This document shows, piece by piece, positions 51,932-60,351 of a stretch of DNA of 64,000 bases. Under the pieces are notes generated by a model. It did not search any database. It saw only the letters and a program-made list of their open reading frames with translations, and was not told where the DNA came from. Location: NCBI RefSeq assembly GCF_014930455.1, contig NZ_JAAIYO010000001.1:868001-932000 (forward strand), given 5' to 3'. Position numbers and translations under genes: made by a program. Source of the DNA: Corallococcus soli (lineage in GTDB: Bacteria; Myxococcota; Myxococcia; Myxococcales; Myxococcaceae). Within the stretch, counting starts at the first letter, position 1. Every line of letters begins with the position of its first letter.

Positions 51932-53742
51932 GCGCCCCCTCCGGTCACCCCGCGGCTCCTCCCGAGGTCGCGGCGGGACCGGGGGCGCCACTGCCCGTGG
52001 CGCAGGCCCCGGGGTTCGCGGGCGCGCCGGCATCCCAGGGCCGCGAGTGGACGGTGCGCGCGCTGGGGATGGGGCTGCTCATCGGCGCGCTGCTGGCCGT
52101 CACCAACCTCTACATGGGGATGAAGACGGGCTGGTGGGACAGCGGCTCCATCACCGCGACGGTGCTGGGGTTCAGCGGGCTGGCCGCCTATGGGCGCAGG
52201 CGGGGCGTGCCGTACACACCGCTGGAGAACAACCTCACGCAGACGGCCGCGTCCGCGGTGGGCGCGATGCCCGCGGCGGCGGGCCTGCTGGGCGCGCTGC
52301 CGGCGCTGGCGCTGCTGGGCGTGGCGGTGCCGGGCTGGGGCATCGCGGCGTGGGGCCTGGTGCTGGGCGCGGTGGGCGTGCTGGTGGCGGGCCTGCTGCG
52401 CCGGCGCCTGCTGGAGCAGGAAGCGCTGCCGTTCCCCACGGGCATCGCCACCGCGGAGCTCATCTCCACGCTGCACTCGGCCACGCCCACGGAGGCCCCG
52501 GGCACGTCGGTGGGGCGCGGCCGGACGCTGGTGGGCGCGGGCCTGGTGGCCATGGCGGTGACGTGGGTGCGGGACGCTCGCGGGTGGCTGCCGGGGATGG
52601 TGGCCCTGCCAGGCCGCGTGGACGGCACCGCGCTGGGCGCGCTGACGTGGGGCGTGGGCGTGAGCCCCATGCTGCTGGCGGTGGGGATGATGACGGGGCT
52701 TCAGCTGGCCCTGAGCATGCTGCTGGGCGCCGTCGTGGCCTGGGGCGTGCTCTCGCCGGTGCTCCTGCGCGCGGGCGTCGTCGTGGGGGCGGAGTACGGC
52801 ACCTTGTCCGCGTGGCTGACGTGGCCCGGCGTGGGGCTGATGGTGGGCGCGGCGGTGGTGTCCCTGGGCGCGCAGGCGCGCGACTTCCTGAGCGCGGCGA
52901 GGGACTTGCGCTCGGTGGGAGCGAATCGCGGCGGCCTGCCCCGGTGGATGCTGGGCGTGGCGGCGGTCGCGTGCGTGCTGGCGGTGGTGCTGGGCGGGGT
53001 GCTGTTCGGGCTGGGCGTCCCGTCCATGGTGCTGGCGCTCGTGCTGCTGGTGCCGCTGTGCGCGGTGTGCGCGCGCGGCGCGGGGCAGACGGACGTGTCG
53101 CCGGTGAGCCAGATGGGCAACCTCACGCAGGTCGTCTTCGGTGGCGTGCGGCCCGGGGAGCTGGCGCCCAACGTGGCGGCGGGTTCGGTGGTTGCGGGCG
53201 CGGCGGCGCAGACGGGCGTGAGCCTGTGGTCGCTCAAGGCGGGGCACCTGCTGGGCGCCTCGTCGTCGAAGCAGCTCGCCGCGCAGCTGGTGGGGGTGGT
53301 GGTGGGCGCGGTGGTGGCGGTGCCGGCCTACCTGCTGCTGGTGGACGCGTACGGGCTGGGGACGGCCGCGCTGCCGGTGCCCGCGGCGGCGCAGTTCCGC
53401 GCGGTGGCGGAGGTGTCCGTGCGGGGCCTGTCCGGCCTGCCGCCGCACGCGGGGCTGGGGGCGCTGGTGGGCTGCGCGGTGGGCGCGGTGTTGACGCTGG
53501 CCGCGCGGGGCAAGGCGGCGCGGTGGCTGCCGTCGCCGGTGGCGATGGGCATCGGGTTCATCACGCCCGCCTTCTTCGCGGTGACGCTGTGCGTGGGCGC
53601 GGGGCTGGCGGCGCTCGCGCGGCGGTGGTCGCCGAAGCTCACCGACGCGCAGGTGCCCGCGGTGGGCTCGGGCGCGCTGGTGGGTGAATCGTTGATGGGG
53701 CTCATCCTCGCCGCGACGACGGCGCTGCAGCGCTCGGCGTAG
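51928..53742 (+). CDS. OPT-family oligopeptide/metal-chelate transporter
   Basis: A 604-residue polytopic membrane protein with about 14-16 helices. OPT motifs are TNLYMGMKTGWWDSGSITATVLGFSG near residue 55, PYTPLENNLTQTAASAVGAMP near residue 97, LPFPTGIATAELISTLH and VSPVSQMGNLTQVVFGG. The family takes up oligopeptides or metal-siderophore complexes with protons. The N-terminal 40 residues are a Pro/Ala-rich cytoplasmic tail. The start ATG overlaps the hybrid kinase stop, so expression is coupled to it. This is an unusual pairing, suggesting the kinase senses a state related to peptide or metal uptake. Confidence 0.9.
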   Translation: MSAPSGHPAAPPEVAAGPGAPLPVAQAPGFAGAPASQGREWTVRALGMGLLIGALLAVTNLYMGMKTGWWDSGSITATVLGFSGLAAYGRRRGVPYTPLENNLTQTAASAVGAMPAAAGLLGALPALALLGVAVPGWGIAAWGLVLGAVGVLVAGLLRRRLLEQEALPFPTGIATAELISTLHSATPTEAPGTSVGRGRTLVGAGLVAMAVTWVRDARGWLPGMVALPGRVDGTALGALTWGVGVSPMLLAVGMMTGLQLALSMLLGAVVAWGVLSPVLLRAGVVVGAEYGTLSAWLTWPGVGLMVGAAVVSLGAQARDFLSAARDLRSVGANRGGLPRWMLGVAAVACVLAVVLGGVLFGLGVPSMVLALVLLVPLCAVCARGAGQTDVSPVSQMGNLTQVVFGGVRPGELAPNVAAGSVVAGAAAQTGVSLWSLKAGHLLGASSSKQLAAQLVGVVVGAVVAVPAYLLLVDAYGLGTAALPVPAAAQFRAVAEVSVRGLSGLPPHAGLGALVGCAVGAVLTLAARGKAARWLPSPVAMGIGFITPAFFAVTLCVGAGLAALARRWSPKLTDAQVPAVGSGALVGESLMGLILAATTALQRSA

Positions 53743-53751
53743 TCGCTACGC
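53737..53751. terminator. Hairpin formed by two convergent stop codons
   Basis: GCGTAG at 53737-53742 and CTACGC at 53746-53751 form a 6-base stem with a 3-base loop. The stop codons of the OPT gene and of the convergent kinase gene lie in the two arms. It is short, and only its place between convergent genes suggests termination. Confidence 0.35.
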
Positions 53752-56700
53752 GGCGGGCGTCAGGTCCCGCACGCGCTCCAGCGAGCGGCGGATGCGGTCC
53801 TCCATCAGGTTGGGCACGTGCGCCGCCCGCGCCAGGGCCTCTCCCAGCGCGAGCATCGCCTCGGCGAAGTCGCCCCGGCGCCACGCCGCCAGGCCCATCA
53901 TCTCCAGCACCTCCAGGGGCTCCTGCTCCACGGACACCTGCGCGGAGCGCTCGCGCAGCGCGTGCCACTCCTCCGCCGTCGCGTCGCGGGCGGCCAGCTC
54001 CACCATGGAGAAGAGCACCTCCTCCGACGGGCTCAGGTTCACGCCGTGCCGGCTGTTCGCCATCGTCTGCCGCACCTGCGTGAGCAGCTCCCGGGCCCGG
54101 TCATGCCGGCCCGTCCACGCCATGGCCCGCGCCTGGAGCAGCAGGGCCCACGGCCGGTGCGCCACCTCCGGGTGCCGGCGCTCCAGCACGATGGCGCGGG
54201 CGATGTGCGGCGCCGCGGCCTCCACGTCGCCGGCCTGGTAGTACAGCTCGCCCATGTTGTGCTCGGCGAAGTACTCCCAGCCCACCACGCCCAGCTCGCG
54301 GCCCAGTTGCATGAAGCGCTCCTGGTCCTTCAGGGCGTGCGTCAAATCCCGGCGCGCCACCCACAGGTTGCGGCGGTTGTTGATGGCCGAGCCCAGGTGG
54401 AAGCGGTCTCCACGCTCCGTGCACGCGCTGATGACCTCGTCCATCACGCGCTCGGCCCCGTCGATGTCGCCCAGGTTCGGGAGGATGACGGCCATCAACA
54501 GCAGCGCCACCACCAGCGTCTCATAGCCCGCGTCGCCCAGCTTCCGGGCCCGCTCCGCGGCGGCTTCCAGCGGCATGAGCGCGTCCAGCCACTCGCCCTT
54601 GCGGAACTGCGCGCGGCCCAGCGCCAGCAGCAGCCGCGACTGCACGTAGGGCGACGTCACCGTCTCCGACAGGTGCTGGGCCTCCTGGGCCCGCTCCTCG
54701 CTGCGCGCGTAGTCGTTGACCCAGTCGAGCGCCATCGCCTCGTCGAGCAGCAGCTCCACCTCCGCGCGCGAGTCCCCCACGCCCCGGGCCCGCTCCCGCG
54801 CGATGGCGAAGTCGGTGAGCGAGTCCTCGTACCGGCCGATGCGGTAGCGCATCAGGCCCCGGCCTCGCAGCGCGGTGAGGCAGCGCAGCTCGTCCTCGGG
54901 GTCGAGCAGCTCCAGGGCGCGCGTGTACATGGCCTCCGCGTCCAGGAACGCGTGACGGCCGCGCGCGGACTCCGCCAGGTCGATGGTCAGCGCCGCCGCC
55001 TCGTCGCGCAGGCCGGCCGCCGCCGCGTGAAGCGCGAGCCGGGCCAGCCGCTGGCGCTCCTGCGAACCCGCCGGGCTCAGGTAGTGGCGGTAGGCGGCGT
55101 GGTGGATGCGCGCCTTCTCCTCCGCGGGCAGCCCCGCGACGACGGCCTCGCGCACCAACTCGTTGCGGAAGCTCAGGCCCTCCAGCCGGTGCTCCACCAA
55201 TAGCCCCGAGTCCAGCAGCCGCCGCGTCGCGTGGCCCACGTCCAGCGGGAAGCTCGCCGCGGCCCCGTCGCGCTCCAGCTCGCGCACCACGCCATCCGCG
55301 GCGGTGGCGGTGAAGGCCGCGCCCAGCAGCGCGCACAGGCGGGCGTGCGCCGCGAGCGCCGGGGGCAGGGCGCCCAGCTCGCGGTCGGCCAGCCACTCCA
55401 CGAGCCGCAGCTCGGGGACGCGGTCCAGCTCGTCGGTGACGAGGTACCAGTTGCCACCCGGGGAGCGCTGGCGCACGAGGCCCTGGCGCTTGAGGCCGCG
55501 CACCAACTCCACCAGGAACAGGGGCACGCGCTGCGCGCGCTCGACGATGCGCTCCACCGCCTGCGCGGGCACGTTCTCCACCGGCTTGAGCAGCGCGCGG
55601 CACAGCGCCTGCGCATCGCCCGAAGACAGGCCGGACAGGGGCAGCTCCAGCTGCCGCGCGGCGCGGGCGCCCCAGGAGGGGCGGCTCTGCTCGAAGCCCG
55701 GGCGCACCAGCACGCAGACCCACAGGGGCACGCGCGTCTCCGCGAGCGCCGCGTACTCCAGCGCGTCCAGCGCCGTCTCCTCCGCGAAGTGCGCGTCGTC
55801 CACGATGAGGCACAGGGGCCGCTCGCGGGCGCTCGCCGCCAGCAGCTCACCGGTGGCGCGCAGGGCCAGCGAGCGCAGCGCGCCCGGGGCCGCGGCCCAG
55901 CTGTGCAGCTCCGGCCCGCCGGGCGCATACCACCCCAGCGTCGCGGCCACGCCCGGCCACAGCTCCATGCCCAGCCGGGAGCCCAGCCGGTCCAGGATGG
56001 CGGTGCGGCCATCCTCCTGCGTGTCCGTGTCGTCGCGGTCGAAGCCGTGCAGCGCCACGCGCAGGAGCGTGCGCAGCGTCCCTTCCGGGTCGCCCTGCAC
56101 GGGCTCGCGGGCGCGCATGGAGTAGACGCGGGCGTGGGGCAGGGTGGCCCGCAGGCGCAGGGCCAGCGTGGTGGCCAGGTGGCTCTTGCCGTGGCCCCGG
56201 TCGCCGCGCACGGTGACGATGGTGGGCGCCGCTTCGGACACCGCGCCCCGGGCGCTGTCCAGCAGCCCCTCCAGCTCCGCGTCGCGGCCCAGCAGCACCG
56301 CGCTGCCCAACTGCAACACGGTGACGTCCGGACGGGGCGTGGCGCCCGAGGGCGCGGGGCGCATCATGCCCGAGCGTCCCGGCACAGGCAGGCACGGCAC
56401 CTCCGGCACGGCCTCCGCCGCGGCGTGGGACAGGAGCAGGCCGCGCGCCTCCGGGACGCTGGGGTAGCGGTCCTCGCGCGCGAAGCTGGCGCTCAGGTAG
56501 CGGGGCGCGCCGTCCAGCCGGCGCTGCACGGTGACGGTGGCCACGTCCACGTGCGCGGCGGGAGCGAGCCCGCGCTCGGCCAGCCCCTCCGCGGCGCGCA
56601 GGGCCCGGCGCACGGGATTCTCTCCCACGTCCGGGTCGAAGACGCCCGCGAAGCGCGCGCCGTCGGTGTAGGCCATGTGGCCTCCGTAGGCGGCCAGGGC

Positions 56701-57783
56701 CTTCTGCACCGCGACGGGGTTGGCGCGCGAGGCGAGGAACAGCACCGCCACCGAGCGGCGCGTCTGGGCGGGGCGCACCTCCGGGAGGACGGTGAGGGTG
56801 ACGCGGGGCGCGGGCTGCACCACGGACTGGCCCGCGTGGTCCAGCGCCGCCCGCAGGGCCTGGGCCACGGCGGCCGCGTCGCGGGGACGGCGCACGGGCT
56901 CCTTGGCCAGACACCGCAGCACGACCTCTTCCACCGGAGGCGCCACCGGCGCGTACTCCGACGGGGGCGGCGGCCGCAGCGACAGGTGCGCCTGGAGCAC
57001 CTCCGCGAGCGCGCCGAAGAAGGGCGGCCGTCCAGTGATCAGCTCGTAGAGCATGATGCCCAGCGCGTACACGTCCGTGCGGGCGTCCAGGGCGGCGTGG
57101 CCGGCGCACTGCTCGGGCGCCATGTATTCGGCGGTGCCGGCGAAGGAGGACGTGTCCGCGGGCGTGCCGTCGTCGGCGGGCGCGTCCGGAGCGGGGCGCT
57201 GCACCAGCCCGAAGTCGAAGACGCGGGCCCGGCGGTGGGCGTCGTCCAGGAAGACGTGCTCGGGCTTGAGGTCGCAGTGCACGAGCCCGTGCGAGTGCAC
57301 GATGGCCACCGCGTCCAGCAGCGCGCTGGCGCGCGGCCAGAACTCCTGCGGCGACAGCGGCCCGGACACCTGGGCGAGCCAGTCCGCCAGCGTGGGAAGG
57401 GGCACGAACTCCATCGCGACGAAGCACTGCCCGCCCGGCAGCGTGCCCGTCTCATGGAGCGCGGGGACGGTGGGCGGCCCGATGACGCGCAGGGCCTCCG
57501 CCTCGCGCGCGAGCTGCGCCTCCGCGAGCGCGACGCCGGGACGGGCCAGCTTCAACGCGATGCGCTCGCCCTCGCGGCCGTCGGCGGAGCGCTTGTGCGC
57601 GGCCAGCAGGACGCCAAAGCCTCCGCGCGCGATGACCTTCTCGCAGCGGTAGCCCGGAACGTCGGGCACGAGCAACGAGACGTCGGGCGGCGGGACGGTG
57701 ATGGGCGGAGCGCCAGGGGGGCACGGCGCGTGAGAGCCCTCCCAACGCCGCCCGCATGTGAGGCAGCGCGGCACGAAGCCCAC
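53746..57783 (-). CDS. Giant Ser/Thr kinase with AAA-type ATPase and TPR region
   Basis: A 1345-residue protein. A short zinc-ribbon-like N terminus CLTCGRRWEGSHAPC (residues 7-21) is followed by a kinase domain at about 44-310: GGFGVLLAAH, HCDLKPEH in the catalytic loop (HRD is HCD), VFDFGL and MAPEQCAGH. A cyclase-like, metal-site-free domain follows (about 340-470; RRSVAVLFLAS, ENPVRRALRAAEGLAERG, HVDVATVTVQ). A STAND/AAA ATPase follows with Walker A GDRGHGKSH near 530 and the Walker B-like CLIVDDAHF near 660. The rest is TPR-like helices. The same plan (kinase, cyclase-like, ATPase, TPR) is known in myxobacterial and LuxR-type regulators. The zinc ribbon is an extra. It should work as a large cytoplasmic hub; the stimulus is unknown. 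Confidence 0.88.
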   Translation of the reverse strand: MGFVPRCLTCGRRWEGSHAPCPPGAPPITVPPPDVSLLVPDVPGYRCEKVIARGGFGVLLAAHKRSADGREGERIALKLARPGVALAEAQLAREAEALRVIGPPTVPALHETGTLPGGQCFVAMEFVPLPTLADWLAQVSGPLSPQEFWPRASALLDAVAIVHSHGLVHCDLKPEHVFLDDAHRRARVFDFGLVQRPAPDAPADDGTPADTSSFAGTAEYMAPEQCAGHAALDARTDVYALGIMLYELITGRPPFFGALAEVLQAHLSLRPPPPSEYAPVAPPVEEVVLRCLAKEPVRRPRDAAAVAQALRAALDHAGQSVVQPAPRVTLTVLPEVRPAQTRRSVAVLFLASRANPVAVQKALAAYGGHMAYTDGARFAGVFDPDVGENPVRRALRAAEGLAERGLAPAAHVDVATVTVQRRLDGAPRYLSASFAREDRYPSVPEARGLLLSHAAAEAVPEVPCLPVPGRSGMMRPAPSGATPRPDVTVLQLGSAVLLGRDAELEGLLDSARGAVSEAAPTIVTVRGDRGHGKSHLATTLALRLRATLPHARVYSMRAREPVQGDPEGTLRTLLRVALHGFDRDDTDTQEDGRTAILDRLGSRLGMELWPGVAATLGWYAPGGPELHSWAAAPGALRSLALRATGELLAASARERPLCLIVDDAHFAEETALDALEYAALAETRVPLWVCVLVRPGFEQSRPSWGARAARQLELPLSGLSSGDAQALCRALLKPVENVPAQAVERIVERAQRVPLFLVELVRGLKRQGLVRQRSPGGNWYLVTDELDRVPELRLVEWLADRELGALPPALAAHARLCALLGAAFTATAADGVVRELERDGAAASFPLDVGHATRRLLDSGLLVEHRLEGLSFRNELVREAVVAGLPAEEKARIHHAAYRHYLSPAGSQERQRLARLALHAAAAGLRDEAAALTIDLAESARGRHAFLDAEAMYTRALELLDPEDELRCLTALRGRGLMRYRIGRYEDSLTDFAIARERARGVGDSRAEVELLLDEAMALDWVNDYARSEERAQEAQHLSETVTSPYVQSRLLLALGRAQFRKGEWLDALMPLEAAAERARKLGDAGYETLVVALLLMAVILPNLGDIDGAERVMDEVISACTERGDRFHLGSAINNRRNLWVARRDLTHALKDQERFMQLGRELGVVGWEYFAEHNMGELYYQAGDVEAAAPHIARAIVLERRHPEVAHRPWALLLQARAMAWTGRHDRARELLTQVRQTMANSRHGVNLSPSEEVLFSMVELAARDATAEEWHALRERSAQVSVEQEPLEVLEMMGLAAWRRGDFAEAMLALGEALARAAHVPNLMEDRIRRSLERVRDLTPAA

Positions 57784-57926
57784 TCTATGCCAGGGCCCCC
57801 ACGATTTCCGACCCCCTGGGGTGGGGTGGGCGGCGCCCGCGTGAGACAGACGTCAGAAGTCGCTTCATGCCCGGAGGGCGTTCAGGCACGACGCCACCGG
57901 AAAACGCGCGACACCGGACATCGCGA

Positions 57927-57958
57927 GTGCACCTGGGGGCAGCGGGGTGGGGGTGCAC
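57927..57958. repeat. Inverted repeat GTGCACC-N18-GGTGCAC upstream of the giant kinase gene
   Basis: It lies 144 bases upstream of the giant kinase start, within the 281-base gap to the BP74-like gene. The arms start 25 bases apart and each contains the 6-base palindrome GTGCAC. It might be a regulator site, but G+C-rich DNA produces such repeats readily. Confidence 0.25.
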
Positions 57959-58064
57959 CTCCGCAGCGTCATTTCGCACCGCGTTGCGCCCTGGGAGCGG
58001 TACTCCGTGCAATCCCTGCTCAAGGGGAGGCACGCGCCCGTCCGCCATGGGCACGGGTGACGGC

Positions 58065-58415
58065 CTACTTCACTTCGCGAGTCAGCCTGGAGTCCCACGG
58101 GCACCAATGACCGCCCGGGAGGAAGGCGCCGCCCGCTTCATCGAGGTGGTCCTCGACGTAGGTCATGTTCGCGTCGCAGACCTCGATGGCCATGGCGAAG
58201 AACGAGATGGTCGAGGGATCGAGGTGGAAGGAGAACTTCGGATTGTAGGGCTGGGTCCGCTTGATGATCCGGCCGTGCACGTGGATCTCCATCGTCTCTT
58301 CTCCAGAGAGGATCCGGCGTGCGTGAGCGATCTTGGCCTCATCGGTCAGCTCGATGATGAACTCGACGCCGGGGGAGCTGGCCTGGGTGAAGGCGAAACG
58401 AACAGGGTTGGACAT
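58065..58415 (-). CDS. BP74-like small protein
   Basis: A 116-residue protein matching the bacterial group related to the N-terminal domain of BP74, a calcium-dependent protein first described in Dictyostelium. The diagnostic stretches are VRFAFTQASSPGVEFIIELTD near the N terminus, IHVHGRIIKRTQPYNPKFSFHLDPSTISFFAMAIEVCDA (a conserved His/Phe-rich core), and the C-terminal EDHLDEAGGAFLPGGHWCPWDSRL. It has no signal peptide. ATG at 58415 with GGAGGAG 6 bases upstream is clear; the frame is open five codons before it. Its own promoter-like sequence is visible upstream. It is a single gene, divergent from the second toxin module. The function in bacteria is unknown. Confidence 0.8.
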   Translation of the reverse strand: MSNPVRFAFTQASSPGVEFIIELTDEAKIAHARRILSGEETMEIHVHGRIIKRTQPYNPKFSFHLDPSTISFFAMAIEVCDANMTYVEDHLDEAGGAFLPGGHWCPWDSRLTREVK

Positions 58416-58444
58416 GGAGAACTCCTCCAAATGGGTGTCCGCCC

Positions 58445-58473
58445 TCTGTAAAGATGCCTCGCCATGCTGGCAA
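58445..58473 (-). promoter_or_regulatory. Sigma-70-like promoter for the BP74-like gene
   Basis: On the minus strand, TTGCCA (58473-58468) and TACAGA (58450-58445) are separated by exactly 17 bases. Transcription would begin near 58438, ten bases before the GGAGGAG ribosome site and about 23 before the ATG, a compact and consistent layout. The -35 box differs from consensus at one base and the -10 at three. Confidence 0.45.
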
Positions 58474-58622
58474 CCAGATTTATCTGTCTAGCGAGTAGTC
58501 CATGAAAACCCTGGTGGGTCATTCCGACGGAGCAGCCGTGGGGCGTGGTGCGATGAACGCCACGTCCCCCCGCCTTGAATGTCAGGACCCCCTGCTAGCC
58601 CAGCCCAAGCGGAGGAACACGC

Positions 58623-60342
58623 ATGGGCAGGCTTCAAGCAGCGTACGGAGGCAGATGGTCCGGGCGGACGTGCCAGCGCGTGATGTTTCTCGCGGGGCTC
58701 ATGGGATGGGGTCTGGTCCAGGCCGGTGAGCTGCCGGTGGGGCTGCACGGATACTCGCGCTACCAGAGCGCTTCGCCGCCACGGCTTACGCAGGACCCCG
58801 ACAGGGGCACCGTGGGCGGCGCGGTGCTGGGCCGCTATCTGGCGTTCATCCATGAACAGCGGGCGGCGCTGAAGAAGCCTGCCGTGAAGGAGGAGGAGCG
58901 ACAGGCAGGCCACGCCGCGCTCAACGACCTGCTCATCTGGGCCATTGCGCGAACCGAGGAGCAACTGGCGGAGGACGCGCCGCTGGAGGTGTACCTGCGG
59001 ATGAAGGTCTCGCATGCGGAGCAGGGGCGCGGAGACTGTGCGTGCGAAGCAGGTGAAGACGAAGCTGGACGAGTACCACCGCTGGGCGGATGCGCGTGGA
59101 AAGGCCCTGGCCGGAGCGCACTTCCGCAGGCTCGGCCACGACGGGCTGCTCACCGAGAGCGCGCTGTACGAAGCGGCGCAGCGGGCGTTGGTAGAGGCGG
59201 TGCTCGACTGGGCCTACACGCACACGCTGGACCCGGACTTCGTGCGCAAGAGCCCCAGCGAGGTGGCGCTCTACCTGCTGGCGCGCCACAGCCTGCTGGC
59301 CTCAGCGGTGGAGGCGGGCCGCCTGGCGCCTCCGACGTGGGATCCGCGCCGGGAGCCTCCAGGCGTTCCTCCGGAGGAGATCGTGCTGGAGATGGCGGTA
59401 GGGCTGCTGCCCGTCGCCGGGGAAGTGGCCGACGTGACGGGAGTGGTGCTGGGCGTCAGCATCCTGGGACACCCTCTGACGGACGGTGAGCGGCTGCTGT
59501 GCGCGGTGAGCGTGGCGCTGCCGGTGGTGTCGGGGCGTCTGCTGTCCGAGGGCGCGCAGGGCGTGGAGCGGGTGGCGCTGTTGACGGGCCGCAGCCTGCG
59601 CGAGGTGCAGGTGTTGCAGCGGGTGGTGCAGCACCTGTCACCCCAGGATGCGCAGGAGATCCGCCGGGTGCTGCGAGCCGCGGCGCGCGGTGATGCGGTG
59701 TCCGCGGAGGACGTGGCGAAGCTGCAATCGGTGGCGAAGAGGTTGGAGTCTCCGCTGGCCGAAGCAGGCCGCGTGCTGGCACAGGGCAAGCGCGTGGCCC
59801 TGGTGGGCTCACGGGTGACGGCGGAGGGCACGCGGCTGGTGCCGGGCAGCGCGGAGCACCTGGCGCAGGCCTGGGTGGACTACCAGTTCCGTCATCCGAC
59901 GAAGTACCCCCGCATCCAGTACGCGGTGGATCCAGAGTGGGAGCGGCTCTACCAGACGGTCATCAAGAACAAGGGCGCGGGCAGCGAGTTCGAGCAGGCG
60001 GTGCTCAAGGCCAAGGGCCAGCGGAAGAACACGGCGCTGATGCTGCCGCCTCCGGGAAGCAAGGCCCAGGGCTTCGTCCCGGACGCGGTGAAGGGCAACC
60101 CGGGGGAACTGGTGTGGGGCCAGCCCTACCACTTCGTGGAGGCCAAGGGCCGCGCGGAGATGGCGCTCACGGGCAACCTGGAGGCCATGCTCGAATATGT
60201 CGATATGTATGGAGGCCACATCGAGGTGTACTTCCGCTCCGCGAAACATCCAGCGGGGCAGACGAAGCTGACCAATCCCCTCGAACAGTTTTTGATGGAA
60301 CTCGAAGATGATGGCAAAGCCCTGTCTGGCGTCTATCCGTGA
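58623..60342 (+). pseudogene. Polymorphic toxin gene split by a one-base frameshift
   Basis: Full-length reading: the ATG at 58623 (GGAGGA 7 bases upstream) begins a protein with a signal-type helix (MFLAGLMGWGLVQA) and helical N-terminal region. At the GGGG run 59024-59027 the frame must shift by one base to continue smoothly: ...KVSHAEQ then GAETVRAKQVKTKLDEYHRW... . The two halves overlap on the DNA (the downstream frame is open from 59014), and the upstream frame runs on without a stop to 59489 as unlikely sequence. The simplest explanation is an extra G in the run: a real mutation, a sequencing error, or phase variation. If corrected, the product is about 573 residues, exported, with a pre-toxin and nuclease end. 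Toxin activity would be lost unless the downstream part is translated alone. Confidence 0.72.
59014..60342 (+). CDS. Downstream half of the split toxin: pre-toxin domain plus PD-(D/E)XK-type nuclease
   Basis: This 442-residue frame carries the toxic end. Around residues 130-175 lies a pre-toxin TG-like segment (LLPVAGEVADVTGVVLGVSILGHPLTDGERLLCAV), a hydrophobic module found just before toxin tips. Residues about 310-430 read as a restriction-endonuclease fold: Glu in SEFEQAVLKAKG, Asp in GFVPDAV, and ExK in FVEAKGRAEM. This nuclease assignment is by motif pattern only. The ATG at 59014 has no ribosome site, so separate translation is doubtful; continuation from the upstream frame is more natural. 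The next gene follows nine bases after the stop and is the presumed immunity gene. Codon use becomes less G+C-biased toward the 3' end (near 60190-60340), a sign of a swapped toxin tip. Confidence 0.7.
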   Translation: MRSRGAETVRAKQVKTKLDEYHRWADARGKALAGAHFRRLGHDGLLTESALYEAAQRALVEAVLDWAYTHTLDPDFVRKSPSEVALYLLARHSLLASAVEAGRLAPPTWDPRREPPGVPPEEIVLEMAVGLLPVAGEVADVTGVVLGVSILGHPLTDGERLLCAVSVALPVVSGRLLSEGAQGVERVALLTGRSLREVQVLQRVVQHLSPQDAQEIRRVLRAAARGDAVSAEDVAKLQSVAKRLESPLAEAGRVLAQGKRVALVGSRVTAEGTRLVPGSAEHLAQAWVDYQFRHPTKYPRIQYAVDPEWERLYQTVIKNKGAGSEFEQAVLKAKGQRKNTALMLPPPGSKAQGFVPDAVKGNPGELVWGQPYHFVEAKGRAEMALTGNLEAMLEYVDMYGGHIEVYFRSAKHPAGQTKLTNPLEQFLMELEDDGKALSGVYP

Positions 60343-60351
60343 GGCTCGCGT

